57,702 bases of DNA from Pelomyxa schiedti (taxonomy: Eukaryota > Evosea > Pelobiontida > Pelomyxidae): NCBI GenBank assembly GCA_020536535.1, contig JAHLWZ010000451.1, forward strand, positions 785 to 58,486, read 5' to 3'. The position numbers and the translations under genes are program-made. Shown here piece after piece: positions 1-9,514 of this stretch. The notes under the pieces were generated by a model. That model made no database searches. It was given only the letters and a program-made list of their open reading frames with translations, and was not told the origin of the DNA. Within the stretch, counting starts at the first letter, position 1. Each line of letters starts with the position of its first letter.

Positions 1-60
1 TGAGCCGAAAAAGACATCCATTAGGCGGAAAAAGGAATCCATTTGAGCGAAAAAAAATGG
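1..60. repeat. Degenerate ~21-bp direct repeats at left window edge
   Basis: Three imperfect tandem units of about 21 bp can be read by eye, each beginning gagc/ggcg followed by an A-run and ending in atccatt or similar. The rest of 61-378 is AT-rich upstream sequence of the first gene, in which I see no gene. Confidence 0.5.
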
Positions 61-378
61 TTGTGTTGATTTCATTTGGTTTTTCATTGGTTTGCCCGTT
101 TTTTGACTGAAACGTCCAATACAACTTCGAGAGCGTCGGAGTCGCGACTTTGGAGTCGGTGTTTTGGGCTTAGTCTTTTTGGGTGGTGGCCGTTTTGAAT
201 TTCAGCAATCGTCAGGAGCCCGGACGTAGTCCTTTGGCAGAGCTCCGCATCTTTCGTTCGTTTCCAATAGTTAAGAGAAAAACGATAGCTTTTTGTTCGA
301 ATTGGAATTTTCCTCCTCTAATCTAATTCGGCTTTTTTTTGTTCTTCAAGGCGAAATTGATCTGGTAGTGCCGCGGAA

Positions 379-1510
379 ATGAGAGACAAAGTGATCGACC
401 CTCAGAACCTCAATTGGAGAAATGACCAGTCTCGCTTTGGCTACCAACTCATGTTGAAAATGGGTACCTGCTTTTTTCCCTATTTTGTCTTTTCTGTCTC
501 ACTTTTCCCTTTTTCTATTTTTTTGGTTTTCAATAGGGTGGTCTGAAGGGAAAGGTCTAGGCAGTAAGGAGGATGGAACAAAGGAACACATAAAAGTGAC
601 CATGAAAACTGATTCACGAGGCATTCTTTTTGTTGTGCCGTTAATTTCTCTAATAGGTTTTCCTTGCACAGGAGTAGGAGCAACTTTAAACAGTGACAAA
701 AACTGGCTTGTTCACGATGTAGCTTTCCAATCAGTACTGCAAAGGCTGAACTCTTCTCGTTCATCTACACCCCCACCATCACACTCACCCGCCAATATGG
801 GCTTTTGTCCAGCTAGCTCCGAAACAACCTCCACTGACACTGAACCAACTACTACAACAACCACCACAACCACCACTACCACTACAACCACAACCTCAAC
901 CAACACACTAGGTAACACCCATCAAACTACCACAAAAGAGACACCCACAAACACACCCTCAGAGAACCCAACTCACACATCTTCACCTCAGAGAGCTACC
1001 TCTCCTGCACTCCAATCAACATTACCGCATAAGCCCAAGAGAGTCGTGTGAGTTTTCCCCGCCCATATTTCTTAATTTTTTTTTTTAATTCCACCTTTCT
1101 AACCTGTCACCACATAAAAGGAATTACAAACTACTTCGGACAAAATGCGGAAGTCGTTCCACAGCTGACACCAACGGAGTTTTTGGGAAGAATGTGCAAA
1201 AATCCACTTCACCGGTTCTCGATGACTCTTCCTCACCAGATGATGAACCCGAGGTTTCCGAAAAAAAACAACAAATTTCCACTTACTTGAACACTAGACT
1301 CCCAACTCGGCTGTAACATTCACAAGTACTCTTGATGTGCACTCATACTTCCGGCAAAAAAGAGAAAGCACGCACAACAAGGAAGCAGAACCCCAGCCAA
1401 TCACCACACCTGAAGAACAAGAACAAGAACACGAAAGTGGCTCCCACGCTCCTGAGCCCTGCCCAAAACGTTCCAGAGTATCACACGCACCCAAAATAGT
1501 GCGTTCCTGA
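379..1510 (+). CDS. PINX1: PINX1-like G-patch protein (telomerase inhibitor / ribosome biogenesis family)
   Basis: Homologue of PINX1/Gno1, a nucleolar G-patch protein that in other eukaryotes binds telomerase and activates the Prp43 helicase in rRNA processing. Proposed exons: 379-463, 537-620, 672-1047, 1121-1253 and 1298-1510. The N-terminus reads MRDKVIDPQNLNW, then RFGYQLMLKMGWSEGKGLG (G-patch) and GVGATLNSDKNWLVHD, closely following the PINX1 family. A Thr-rich linker (about 840-1000) follows. The second family block (SRSTADTNGVFGK) and the motif HSYFRQKRE, equivalent to the 'EYFAKR' motif, lie in the last exons. The start is the only ATG that gives the family N-terminus. The second intron (621-671) has a GC donor and is 51 nt long, so retaining it would not break the frame. 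The exon structure is inferred by hand; the family assignment is firm. Confidence 0.9.
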
Positions 1511-1688
1511 ATTATGGGCCGCGTACTGTACAGTGGCCCAGGACCCAGCTGTGTGAACCCAACACAAAAAGCCTCTCCCACCAACACACCAAACTTAAGA
1601 TCCCGGCGACTTCACCGAACAATGCAAAACGTGAACAAAGTTTGATTCGTCGGTTACTTTGAAATCTGATTGCATCGATAGGGCGAGG

Positions 1689-3258
1689 ATGGCGTCCGAG
1701 ACCAAGAGCATGTTCGACCGCGTAGTTGCTATGATCGAGGACGCGACAGCAGTACCGAGGCAAGACGACTACGACAAGGACAGGGTCGTCGTGCGCGACG
1801 ACCTCCTCGTCGCCGTCAACGCCGCGGTGCGCGCAGTCGCCGGCGTAGTGGCCTCGGTCTCCAGCGCCCTCCTAGGCCCGCCCGCCGAGGTCCCGGCGGC
1901 GGCGCCGCTGTCCCACAATCCCCGGGGCGCCCGCGGCCGCCGTGCCCGCCACGGCGTAGCCCCCGACCACCGTAAGCCTCGGCATGAGCACCATCATCAT
2001 CACCACCACCACCATGACGATCACCAGAACAAACCCCCTCAGCTCCATGAACACCGCAGGGAGGCTCCTCGCACTCGCGCCCACGCTCACGACCACCGGC
2101 GTGCCGATGGCAGGCCCCCGCCGCAGCCTCATGCTTGTCATACACGCGGCTCGCGGGGGGTCCCCCCGGCCCCGCATGCCGATCCCCGCCTCCGCCGCCG
2201 CCGCCTCCATCACCACCGCCACCACAGAGATCCAGAGCAGCTTCCCCGCCACCGCCACAGCAACCGGAAGGAGCACAAGCACGAGGTGGAGGAGCAACTG
2301 CACGAGGGATTCGGCGGGAGCGAGGGGGGCCACGACGAAGAGTCGGAGGAGAGGGAGAGGGAGAGGGAGGGGGTGGAGGGCCAAGTGGAACCAGAGGCTC
2401 AATTTGACGCCGAGGTTGAGGCAGAGCCCGAGGCCGAGGTTGAGGTTGAGGCTGAGGCTGAAGCCGAGGCGGAGAAGCCAAAGGATGATGAGAGAAAGGA
2501 AGGGTCTGGTATGTTATTGATTCTCGCTCCATTATCACATATATATCGGCTTCACCGAAATTCAAAATCAAACACAGAAGAAGGAAAGCCTCACCACCAT
2601 CATGCGGCAGCTCCTCACAGACGTCGATACGTCGCAACATCCTCGCATTCGGCCGCTGCTGCTCCTAAAGATTCCATTAGTAAGGAACCGGCTTCTGACG
2701 GAACTATTGGATGTTCGAAGTCTGAGAAGAATGTGGGTGCGTCAGCAGCTGCAGTTACCTCCGCAACCGCCACTACCGCAATGATTGAAAATTCCAAGGA
2801 AGGAAACAAAAGTCCCAAGGTTTCTACCCTATTTCTTTTCTTGCTCACATATGGACAAGGGAAAGAAGAAGCCCTCTCACTTCGTGCACCCACATAAGCC
2901 GCTTCCTCCCAGAACTCCTCAGAGTGCGCCTCCGTCCCAGCGGCTTCGTCGCCACAAAAAGAGGAAAGAACCCATCAAAATGAAGCCTCTGGAGCCAGCA
3001 GCCCCTTCCACTTTGCCTCCCCCGTACTCAACTGAACCACCGGCCACTGCTTCCAATGGTTCACCAGCACAAGGAACACCGGCAGTGATTTCTTCCACAA
3101 CAACCTCCCCTACTGATACTGCTGTTCTCAGCCCGGCACCAGGCATTCCCGATTCTACAGTTAATGTTGAACCCAAGGAAACAACAGACCCACACCATCC
3201 AGATGGAACAAATCATGAACCACAGGGAGATGGCAGTGAAATCAACCTACACATGTGA
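1689..3258 (+). CDS. Histidine-rich, acidic low-complexity protein, unknown function
   Basis: Not recognised. Proposed exons 1689-2508, 2578-2819 and 2860-3258, all GT-AG with preserved phase. The protein begins MASETKSMFDRVVAMIED, with an ordered-looking N-terminus of about 60 residues. It then passes through a run of nine histidines (about 1990-2016), Arg/His/Pro-rich sequence, and an Asp/Glu block of alternating EAE and EVE units (about 2400-2470). It ends in a Lys/Arg cluster (HKKRKEPIK) and a Pro/Ser/Thr-rich tail. The DNA at 1700-2480 is strongly GC-rich and open in several frames. This frame is chosen because it keeps the His and acidic blocks and splices cleanly into the 3' exons. Metal binding or nuclear location is only a guess. 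Confidence 0.6.
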
Positions 3259-3300
3259 TCCTCTTTTCACAAACGTGTTACCATAAAAAAAAACAAATTG

Positions 3301-3306
3301 TTTATT
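3301..3306 (-). terminator. Poly(A) signal of the F-box/LRR gene
   Basis: AATAAA on the minus strand (ttattt on +), about 36 nt downstream of the stop of the minus-strand gene, which converges with the gene ending at 3258. Confidence 0.5.
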
Positions 3307-3341
3307 TTGGCTGTCTTCTCTTCAAAGAGGAGAATAATGTC

Positions 3342-5127
3342 CTAGGCACCAGTGTCAGATCTCTTTGCAGAACGCAAATACTGTACTCTTTGATTATCAT
3401 ACGTCCCTGGAACTGTTGATGGGGGTGCTAGGATGGTGTGTATGTGGGTGCACTCAGAAAGTACAACATCAACAGCAGAAGTTGTGAGACTGGAGCACAG
3501 CGAAATGTCAATTTTGTAGAGGTTGGGCATAGAATGCGCTATGGAGGCAATTCCAGCATCAGTGATAGAGTTGCATCCCTACAGTGAGGTTAATAACAGG
3601 GGTGGGAGTTGGTACTGACCTGTAAAGCAAGGTGGTGCAGTTTTGTGCACAGACTAATAGCATCACAACCGGCAGTGGTGACTGTGGTTTTGTCAAAGTG
3701 GAATTTGTTCACACTTACACACTGTTATAGCAATTAGTGAAATCTAGCAGCTTGAGGGTGTGAGCCATATTGGGGAGAAAGGTGTGTAGATCTTCATCTG
3801 TAACGAGAAGTTGAGCAATGACAAGAGATTTCAAGGAAGAGCACTTCGCCAGAGTGGCTCCTAACTTATGACATGGTTAGAACTCATTTCGGCAAGAGAA
3901 AAGAAAAAAAAATCACAAACGTTGAAAGTTGGATCTAGTTCATTCTTGGAGAGGTCAAGGTGAGTTAAATTAGGGAGGAACTGTGCATCGATTATTGGGA
4001 GGAGCCTTGTATGAAGGTTGGGTGCATCAAGGGCTATGCTTGTTAAGTGGAAGGAAAATATAAATAGTATACATGTGAGGTTATGAGAGTTGACCAGGAA
4101 TTTCTGTAGCAAGTGACTTGGAAAAAATGCAAAAGGGTGTCCAAGAGATAGGTCGCGCAGTTCAGTGAATTTTTCAAGCTCAGTGACAACATCTTCACTG
4201 CATTATGCAAATAAATGTCAGCCCTTTGAAAGGGATTTTGTAAGGTCAACCAACTTTGTCCTGGTGAGATCTAATGCAAGATGTTGAAGAGTCTTGGCGC
4301 AAGGTAAGTTTCGGAAAAATACTGCCCACAACGATCCAGGGATTCTATATGATCCCAAAAGTGAAAGACTTTCTAGAGATTGGAGATTTTGGGCAACAGT
4401 TTCGAGGGCTGAGAAATGTGAGCAATGCGGAGTAGGGGGAGGAAAAATACTATTGGCTTTCCATGAATGTTGGAAGTGAGTCAAACGAAAAGAGGGGATT
4501 GTATTGAGATGAGGGGCCAATGTCTCCAGTATCTCATCACTACAATATGAAACACCATCAAAAGTTATTTCACGTAGAGTTGCCATTCTTTGAGTCAAAA
4601 AGGAAATAACTTTATCAGGTTTCACTCCCTCAGCCTGAGCCTTCCTTACATGTAATGAGTGAATAATACAAGAAACAAGCGGAACCAATAAGAAGTAACC
4701 TACGATCCATGCCTCCTGGTGAAAGAGATCCTCTCCAAATTGGGACACGCAGAAGGGTCCTCCAGAAAGTGAGCCCAGACCACAACCTCAAGCCACTTCA
4801 TGTGCCCAGAAACTCTCCTAAACAATTCCTACCCAGCCAAAAAGGCCGGCGCCGTAATTAGGCACTTGGCACTCCAAAGGGGACAGAGCGAGAAAAAAGC
4901 CGACCGACCTGAGTCTCTGCGTTGGCATAGCCGGCCTTGTAAGGCAGCACGGTGCGGGCCCACAGCGCGCCGCACGCTTCGAACGCGACCCTCATTGCTC
5001 GGCACGCAGCACTGCACACCCACACTCGCGCCCAGTCCCTGCCCCCTGTGGCAGTACCTACGCCATGCAAAATAAGCCCACACAGCGACGCTTCCCCAAA
5101 CACCAGCACCTCGGCTGTTGTGCTCAT
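3342..5127 (-). CDS. F-box / leucine-rich-repeat protein
   Basis: Likely substrate receptor of an SCF ubiquitin ligase. The N-terminus (5127 downwards) has an F-box-like helix pattern (CGLILHGVG...WARVWVCSAACRAM, then ALWARTV). A following exon reads KWLEVVVWAHFLED then CPNLERISF. Later exons give RNI-type leucine repeats: LREITFDGVSYCSDEILETL, LQSLESLSLLGSY, KTLQHLALDL, NLTHLDLSKNELD and, last, NLYKIDISLCSSLTTSAV. Several short introns break it, and not all boundaries were resolved in the 3540-3860 region. The start codon lies only 47 bp from the stop of the next minus-strand gene, so the promoter must overlap that gene's 3' end. The F-box call is moderate; the LRR call is firm. Confidence 0.7.
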
Positions 5128-5173
5128 CTTCGTGGGGGAAAAAAATATGGATTCTTTTTGAAAGGTGTCAGAA

Positions 5174-8100
5174 TTAGGGAGTGAGAGAGATGGTCACACG
5201 GCCGTGACCCCCATTGACACCTGGCCTGTTGTCCGGCTGCCCTCCCGCATTGAAGGAACTGCCCCCAGTGCTGGGCGCCAGGCTGTAGCCACCTCCTCCC
5301 CCCAGACAAGACTGCCGGGAACCACACCCACCCCCACCAAACCCCCCAAAGTTCCCATCACTACAGCCACCAAATCCACCCTGGTTAGCATCCCAACCAA
5401 CGGTTCCTCTTTCTCCATTGCCCCCATGCAAAAACGCACGCCACTGAACCCATCACTGCCGGAAGTGACACCATTCCCAGGGGAACCGCACACATTAGTA
5501 GTACTCTCGCCACCGCCACCCCCACCACCGGCCACAATCAGGCATTTGGCTTTTGGGAAATCTGGCCCCAAGGTAATGAATGTGCCTCCACCACCACCAC
5601 TCTTTAGCCCAGTCCCACTGCCCCCACAGTGCCCAACCAGGATATGCAGAATGTCACCACACTTCATACTGAAAGTGCCACAGATTACTGCACCTAAACC
5701 ACCCCGCCCACCCCCTCCTTGTGCTCCACGTGCCTCTATTCTCCAATTCCCAGATGAAGGCACTTTCCACTGCTGAATGCCAGCAATAGATGTAACTTTC
5801 ATGGATGGTCCATATGTCTGGTCACATTGTTGCTGAGCAGGTCCATTTGGGCCTGTGGCTCCACAGTTTGTAAAAGTGAAAATGCCACGGCCACGTTCTT
5901 CTATGTTAAGAACACGCAGTTCCTCCCTCGCTGCAGTGAGCTGGTTTTTGGCTGTTATTCGTATTAGAAGTACCAGGTAGATTAGTTGGGAATGTACCAA
6001 TCAAATAGGCTTGTTTGTTTTTTTTTGCCTCCACCTGTGTGGCCTGAAGTTGTTTCTGCACTAGATAATTTGAGAGGTGGAAACTTATGAAGAAGGCTGA
6101 ATATTACCAGCTAAACACTCTTGTTTGTTTTTATTTGCTTCGTCCTGTGCTGCCTGAAGGTGAGATGTAAATTTGAGGAAGGGTACAGAGGTACCAACTA
6201 AATAATTTTGTTGAACTTGGTTGAGTGTAGTAGTAATCCCGTCAATTTTATCTTGAGCATCCTTTTTTATTTTGGTGATCTCGGCTACGAATTCTTGTGT
6301 CAGAGGCGGCAGTAATGCATCAGAAGTGTTTTCCTTGTAGGGTGTTCTTTTCTCAGAGACAACAGTCTCGATCTGTGGTGCTAATAGAAGCATATTGCAT
6401 ATAAAAGTTTTCCTTATTTGAAATTATGTTTCGCTTTTGTGTGGAATGTCATACAAGGAAGGATTGTCAGTTGGTGACTGGGGACTAACATCTCGTATCT
6501 CTAAAAGTAATCTCTCACACTTGGCAATCAATGTATCGATATTATTCAACATGCCACAGCAGGAATTTAGGTCCTCATACAGAGCCAATGCCGTATCTGT
6601 GTGGTGATTCATATAGGCTGAAAGTGCCAATTGTGACTTTTTTCTACACTGCTGTAGATAGAGAGTTGTAGCAGTGTTATATTCCTCCATGACTGAGTGA
6701 ACATTCTGAACCAGCATTGTCCAGGAGTTTAAGTGGGAATCATTTGTTGCTTGAACTTCACGTTTTTTTTCCTTCAGTTGGTTCAGTAGTTCTGGAAATG
6801 GGTTAGGGTTAGGGTTAAATGGAGGAGCCTATGGCGGGAGCCTTACTCTTTAGCTGCTCAATACCGGTCTCAAATGACATAGCCAGAGTGGTAGTTGGAT
6901 GCCCCCGGTGCTCTCCAACTACTGCACAGTCGGCACATATCAGGGTGTGACAGCTGCTACAGACCAATGAATAAGGCCGCCCGGCATGTGCAGTACAGTA
7001 CTGCATAGAATTTGAGATTAACAGGCAGTCGGGGGTTGTTATGAGAGTCTCTTGGTGCTTGCGTTCGGTGTCTGTGTAAGTCTTAGGAACTGGTATACGG
7101 TGCATAAATCCATGTTCAGACAAGATGGTATGCAGTAGTGGGGCGCTAAGTTCGCTACGAGTACTCAGGGAGAGAGGAAATGCAACAGAAGGTAAACTAG
7201 GGAGTTTGATTTCAAGTTGTGTGCCAATCACAGTCTCGATTAGTCTCTGGTTCATGAGTTGAATTTAGAGGCAAAAGAGGTGACGTACTTGAAGTCGCCC
7301 AGAAAAACTCTTGAACAAAAAGAGAAGACTGCAGTCATCCAGTAACTCAAGACTGGTGCTACAAATCTTACTCCCAGAGAGCACTGCCGATGAAAGCAAC
7401 TCAAGAAATGTCTGGTGTTTTGCTAGATGTTGTTCTGTGCCATAATGATGAGATTTGTTTTGAAAAGTTTATGGGTTCTCCACCTTGACGAGCGAATTCC
7501 TCTGATAGTGAGGCAGCCAAAGATGACTGTCTTTCTTCCAGTAGGTTCGATAATGTGGAAAATTCCGTCTTTATCAATTTTTGTACTGCGTCATGATTCT
7601 GTGACTGTATTAATGTGCAGTAGCTAATGTTCAGAAGTATACAGCAAGTAGGGTTCTTTGTTGTTCATTCACAAGGTGGATCGCTGCTGAAATGCGTGGA
7701 AGATTGACAGTAAGTGTCTTTATCAGAGATGTGAGACTGGAACGCATTTGAGAAGATGCTATTTTCACAGGTTGAAGGGGGTGCTCTCGATGTAATATGG
7801 AACACTGAAGGCATAATGCCTTTAAAGGCAAAGGCCCGCTCATTATGGTGTGGTAAAACAAATTAGAAGAAGACCTTCTCGTCAAGGCAACAAAAGAAAA
7901 CTGGTGTATCATCACTGCACTCCACACATTTCACAAAAGATGTGAGTCTATGGACTGAGTATCAGTAAGACTGGGCTCCGTAACTGAGAGATTTACATGG
8001 ACTAGAGAGCCACTCTGAGATGGGCATGTACTTGTGGGAACGAGTGCGTTGTGTCCTGTGATATAATTTTAGACATCCAGGGCACTGAAGGTGCACATCA

Positions 8101-8680
8101 CAAGTCGGGCAATAAATGGTCGCCAGTTCAGGTTCGTGCGAATCATCCTCTGACGTAGTCCTTAATACTTCCAAATGTACAAGATACGTACCGCAGTTTG
8201 GTATCTGTGTATCATTCGATACATTTCCAGACTTCAAAGACGCAATTTTTACAATGAGGCTCGGAGGGAGTGCTGACACCTTGCAGCCAATTGACTCTTT
8301 GCATACCGGGCACCTGATGTATTCGGTTTCACCTGGTACGGTGGCGGCTTCTTCTGCAACCAAAGAATCCACCACGGTCGTGGGTGCACTGCCACTTGGC
8401 GACGTGACAGGGGGACAACTGGCTGCCGCAGTGATTGTCTTCGCTATTGGCGGGGTGCACACAGTGGCCCCTGGGCTTGAACCAGTTGCACTGAGCAAAT
8501 GCGGAGATTGCATTGTCTCTAGCTTCACCAAACACTCGAAGTCGAAGGTGTGGAGGCATGGCAACAATCTGGATCAGTAAACAGGAAAACTTAAAAAAAA
8601 TCGATCAACCGTGGATCCGTGAAGGGACAACAACAAAGGGAGCAGTTGAGGTCGAACGACGTCGGGGGCGGCGAAGTCAT
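5174..8680 (-). CDS. TRIM-like RING/B-box/coiled-coil protein with C-terminal ALK/LTK-type glycine-rich domain
   Basis: Probable E3 ubiquitin ligase. In order on the minus strand: a RING starting at 8680 (CSLCCCPFTDPRLLPCLHTF, then CLVKLE and CPVCKE, with one intron inside the RING); a Cys/His-rich box (IYCPTCDVHLQCPGCLKLYH); a classical B-box (CVECSDDTPVFFCCLDE spliced to ALCLQCSILHREHP); a coiled coil (LLEERQSSLAASLSEEFAR, then HLAKHQTFLELLSSAVLSG); a second classical B-box near 6870-7000 (CTAHAGRPYSLVCSSC...CADC); more coiled coil; and finally a glycine-rich domain (FTFTNCGATGPNGPAQQQC, WKVPSSGNWRIEARGAQGG, GYSLAPSTGGSSFNAG, GHGRVTISL). The glycine-rich domain resembles the domain of ALK/LTK receptors and many protist proteins. 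An apparent one-base frameshift lies in an A5/T5 run at 5430-5434. The start at 8680 is the ATG just before the RING. Exon joins are inferred by eye. Confidence 0.75.
5998..6153 (-). repeat. Tandemly duplicated coiled-coil exon (two ~46-nt copies)
   Basis: Two exon-sized segments, about 6153-6108 and 6043-5998, encode AAQDEANKNKQECLA and ATQVEAKKNKQAYLI. They are similar in DNA, and each follows a similar 3' splice site. They extend the coiled coil ahead of the glycine-rich domain. Confidence 0.6.
6800..6818 (+). repeat. Short interstitial TTAGGG array
   Basis: Three consecutive ggtta/ttaggg units lie inside an intron of the TRIM-like gene. They match the common eukaryotic telomere repeat but are far from any end of this window. 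Confidence 0.6.
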
Positions 8681-8901
8681 TGGTTTTTCCACAATTTCGC
8701 CACCGATCACTCTTCCAATTTGGCACTGGTACCAGTAACCACCATCACTGGAACCCAATGAGTTTAATACCGAAAAGTTAATCATGATGAGATAGTGCAC
8801 TGAGGGGAGGGAGTTCTAGAACCCAGCTGCTGACTCACCACTTTTCCGATCATTGATAAACCGTGAACACACCCAAAAATTACACAACATCAAAAAGAAC
8901 A

Positions 8902-9414
8902 ATGAGAGGACAGAAGCCAGTGTCTGAAGCGTACAAGGAACGCCGCTGCGTGGTATTCCTTCTCCGTGCCAGCTACCTTGTTGGTTTCCTCTTCGACGCC
9001 CTCGCCGGCTACCGCCTCTCCATCCCCGTCTACAAAAGCGCCATGCCCATATTCCGAGCTCTGTGGCACCACACATTATCCCCGAAAGGCATCTCACTTT
9101 CTTCTCTGATATCTACGTTTACCACCGCCGCCATGCCGTGGACACCAAAGGACTCTACAGCGACGACTGCGGCGGCTATGATGTGGGGGTGGACGTTCCT
9201 GTTGCTGTGGGGATGTATGAGGCCCATTCAGAGAAGGGGGGTTCTGTGGCTGACTCTGGTGCCTGTGCTTGTCGGCCTCAGCGTGTCTCTGGTGTGTGAG
9301 CTGTCAGCGAGCGGCCTCACGTCCAACGCTTGGCTTGGAATCGTCATAAGGCTCATTATAGTACCCCTATTTGGGTCTGCTTTGTGGCTCTCGAGGGGCT
9401 TGTCTGTGGACTGA
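8902..9414 (+). CDS. Small polytopic membrane protein, unknown function
   Basis: Single-exon frame of 170 residues from the ATG at 8902 (MRGQKPVSEAYKERRCVVFL). It shows four hydrophobic segments: CVVFLLRASYLVGFLFDAL near the N-terminus, MMWGWTFLLLWGC, VLWLTLVPVLVGLSVSLVC and WLGIVIRLIIVPLFGSALWL. No family was recognised. It is divergent from the TRIM-like gene with 221 bp between start codons. A competing frame at 9063-9299 is also open and has a plausible composition, so a spliced alternative cannot be excluded. Confidence 0.5.
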   Translation: MRGQKPVSEAYKERRCVVFLLRASYLVGFLFDALAGYRLSIPVYKSAMPIFRALWHHTLSPKGISLSSLISTFTTAAMPWTPKDSTATTAAAMMWGWTFLLLWGCMRPIQRRGVLWLTLVPVLVGLSVSLVCELSASGLTSNAWLGIVIRLIIVPLFGSALWLSRGLSVD

Positions 9415-9514
9415 GAAAAATGATTTATTGATCTTGTTTTTCCTCACCTTTCTCCTTCGGCGATTTGCAGACCAACGAAAAACCCGGAAATAAAACAGAA
9501 AAAACCAAAGGCGG

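Noticed and set aside
1322-1510. A separate small gene after a PINX1 stop at 1314-1316
   Set aside because: Splicing out 1254-1297 (GT...AG, phase 0) avoids that stop and joins the HSYFRQKRE motif expected near the PINX1 C-terminus.
1872-2402. Long minus-strand open frame opposite the His-rich gene
   Set aside because: It results from GC-rich low-complexity sequence, has no splice continuation, and encodes only Leu/Val/Arg runs mirroring the other strand.
6800-6818. TTAGGG units as a real telomere or chromosome end
   Set aside because: Only three units, located in the middle of an intron with genes continuing on both sides.
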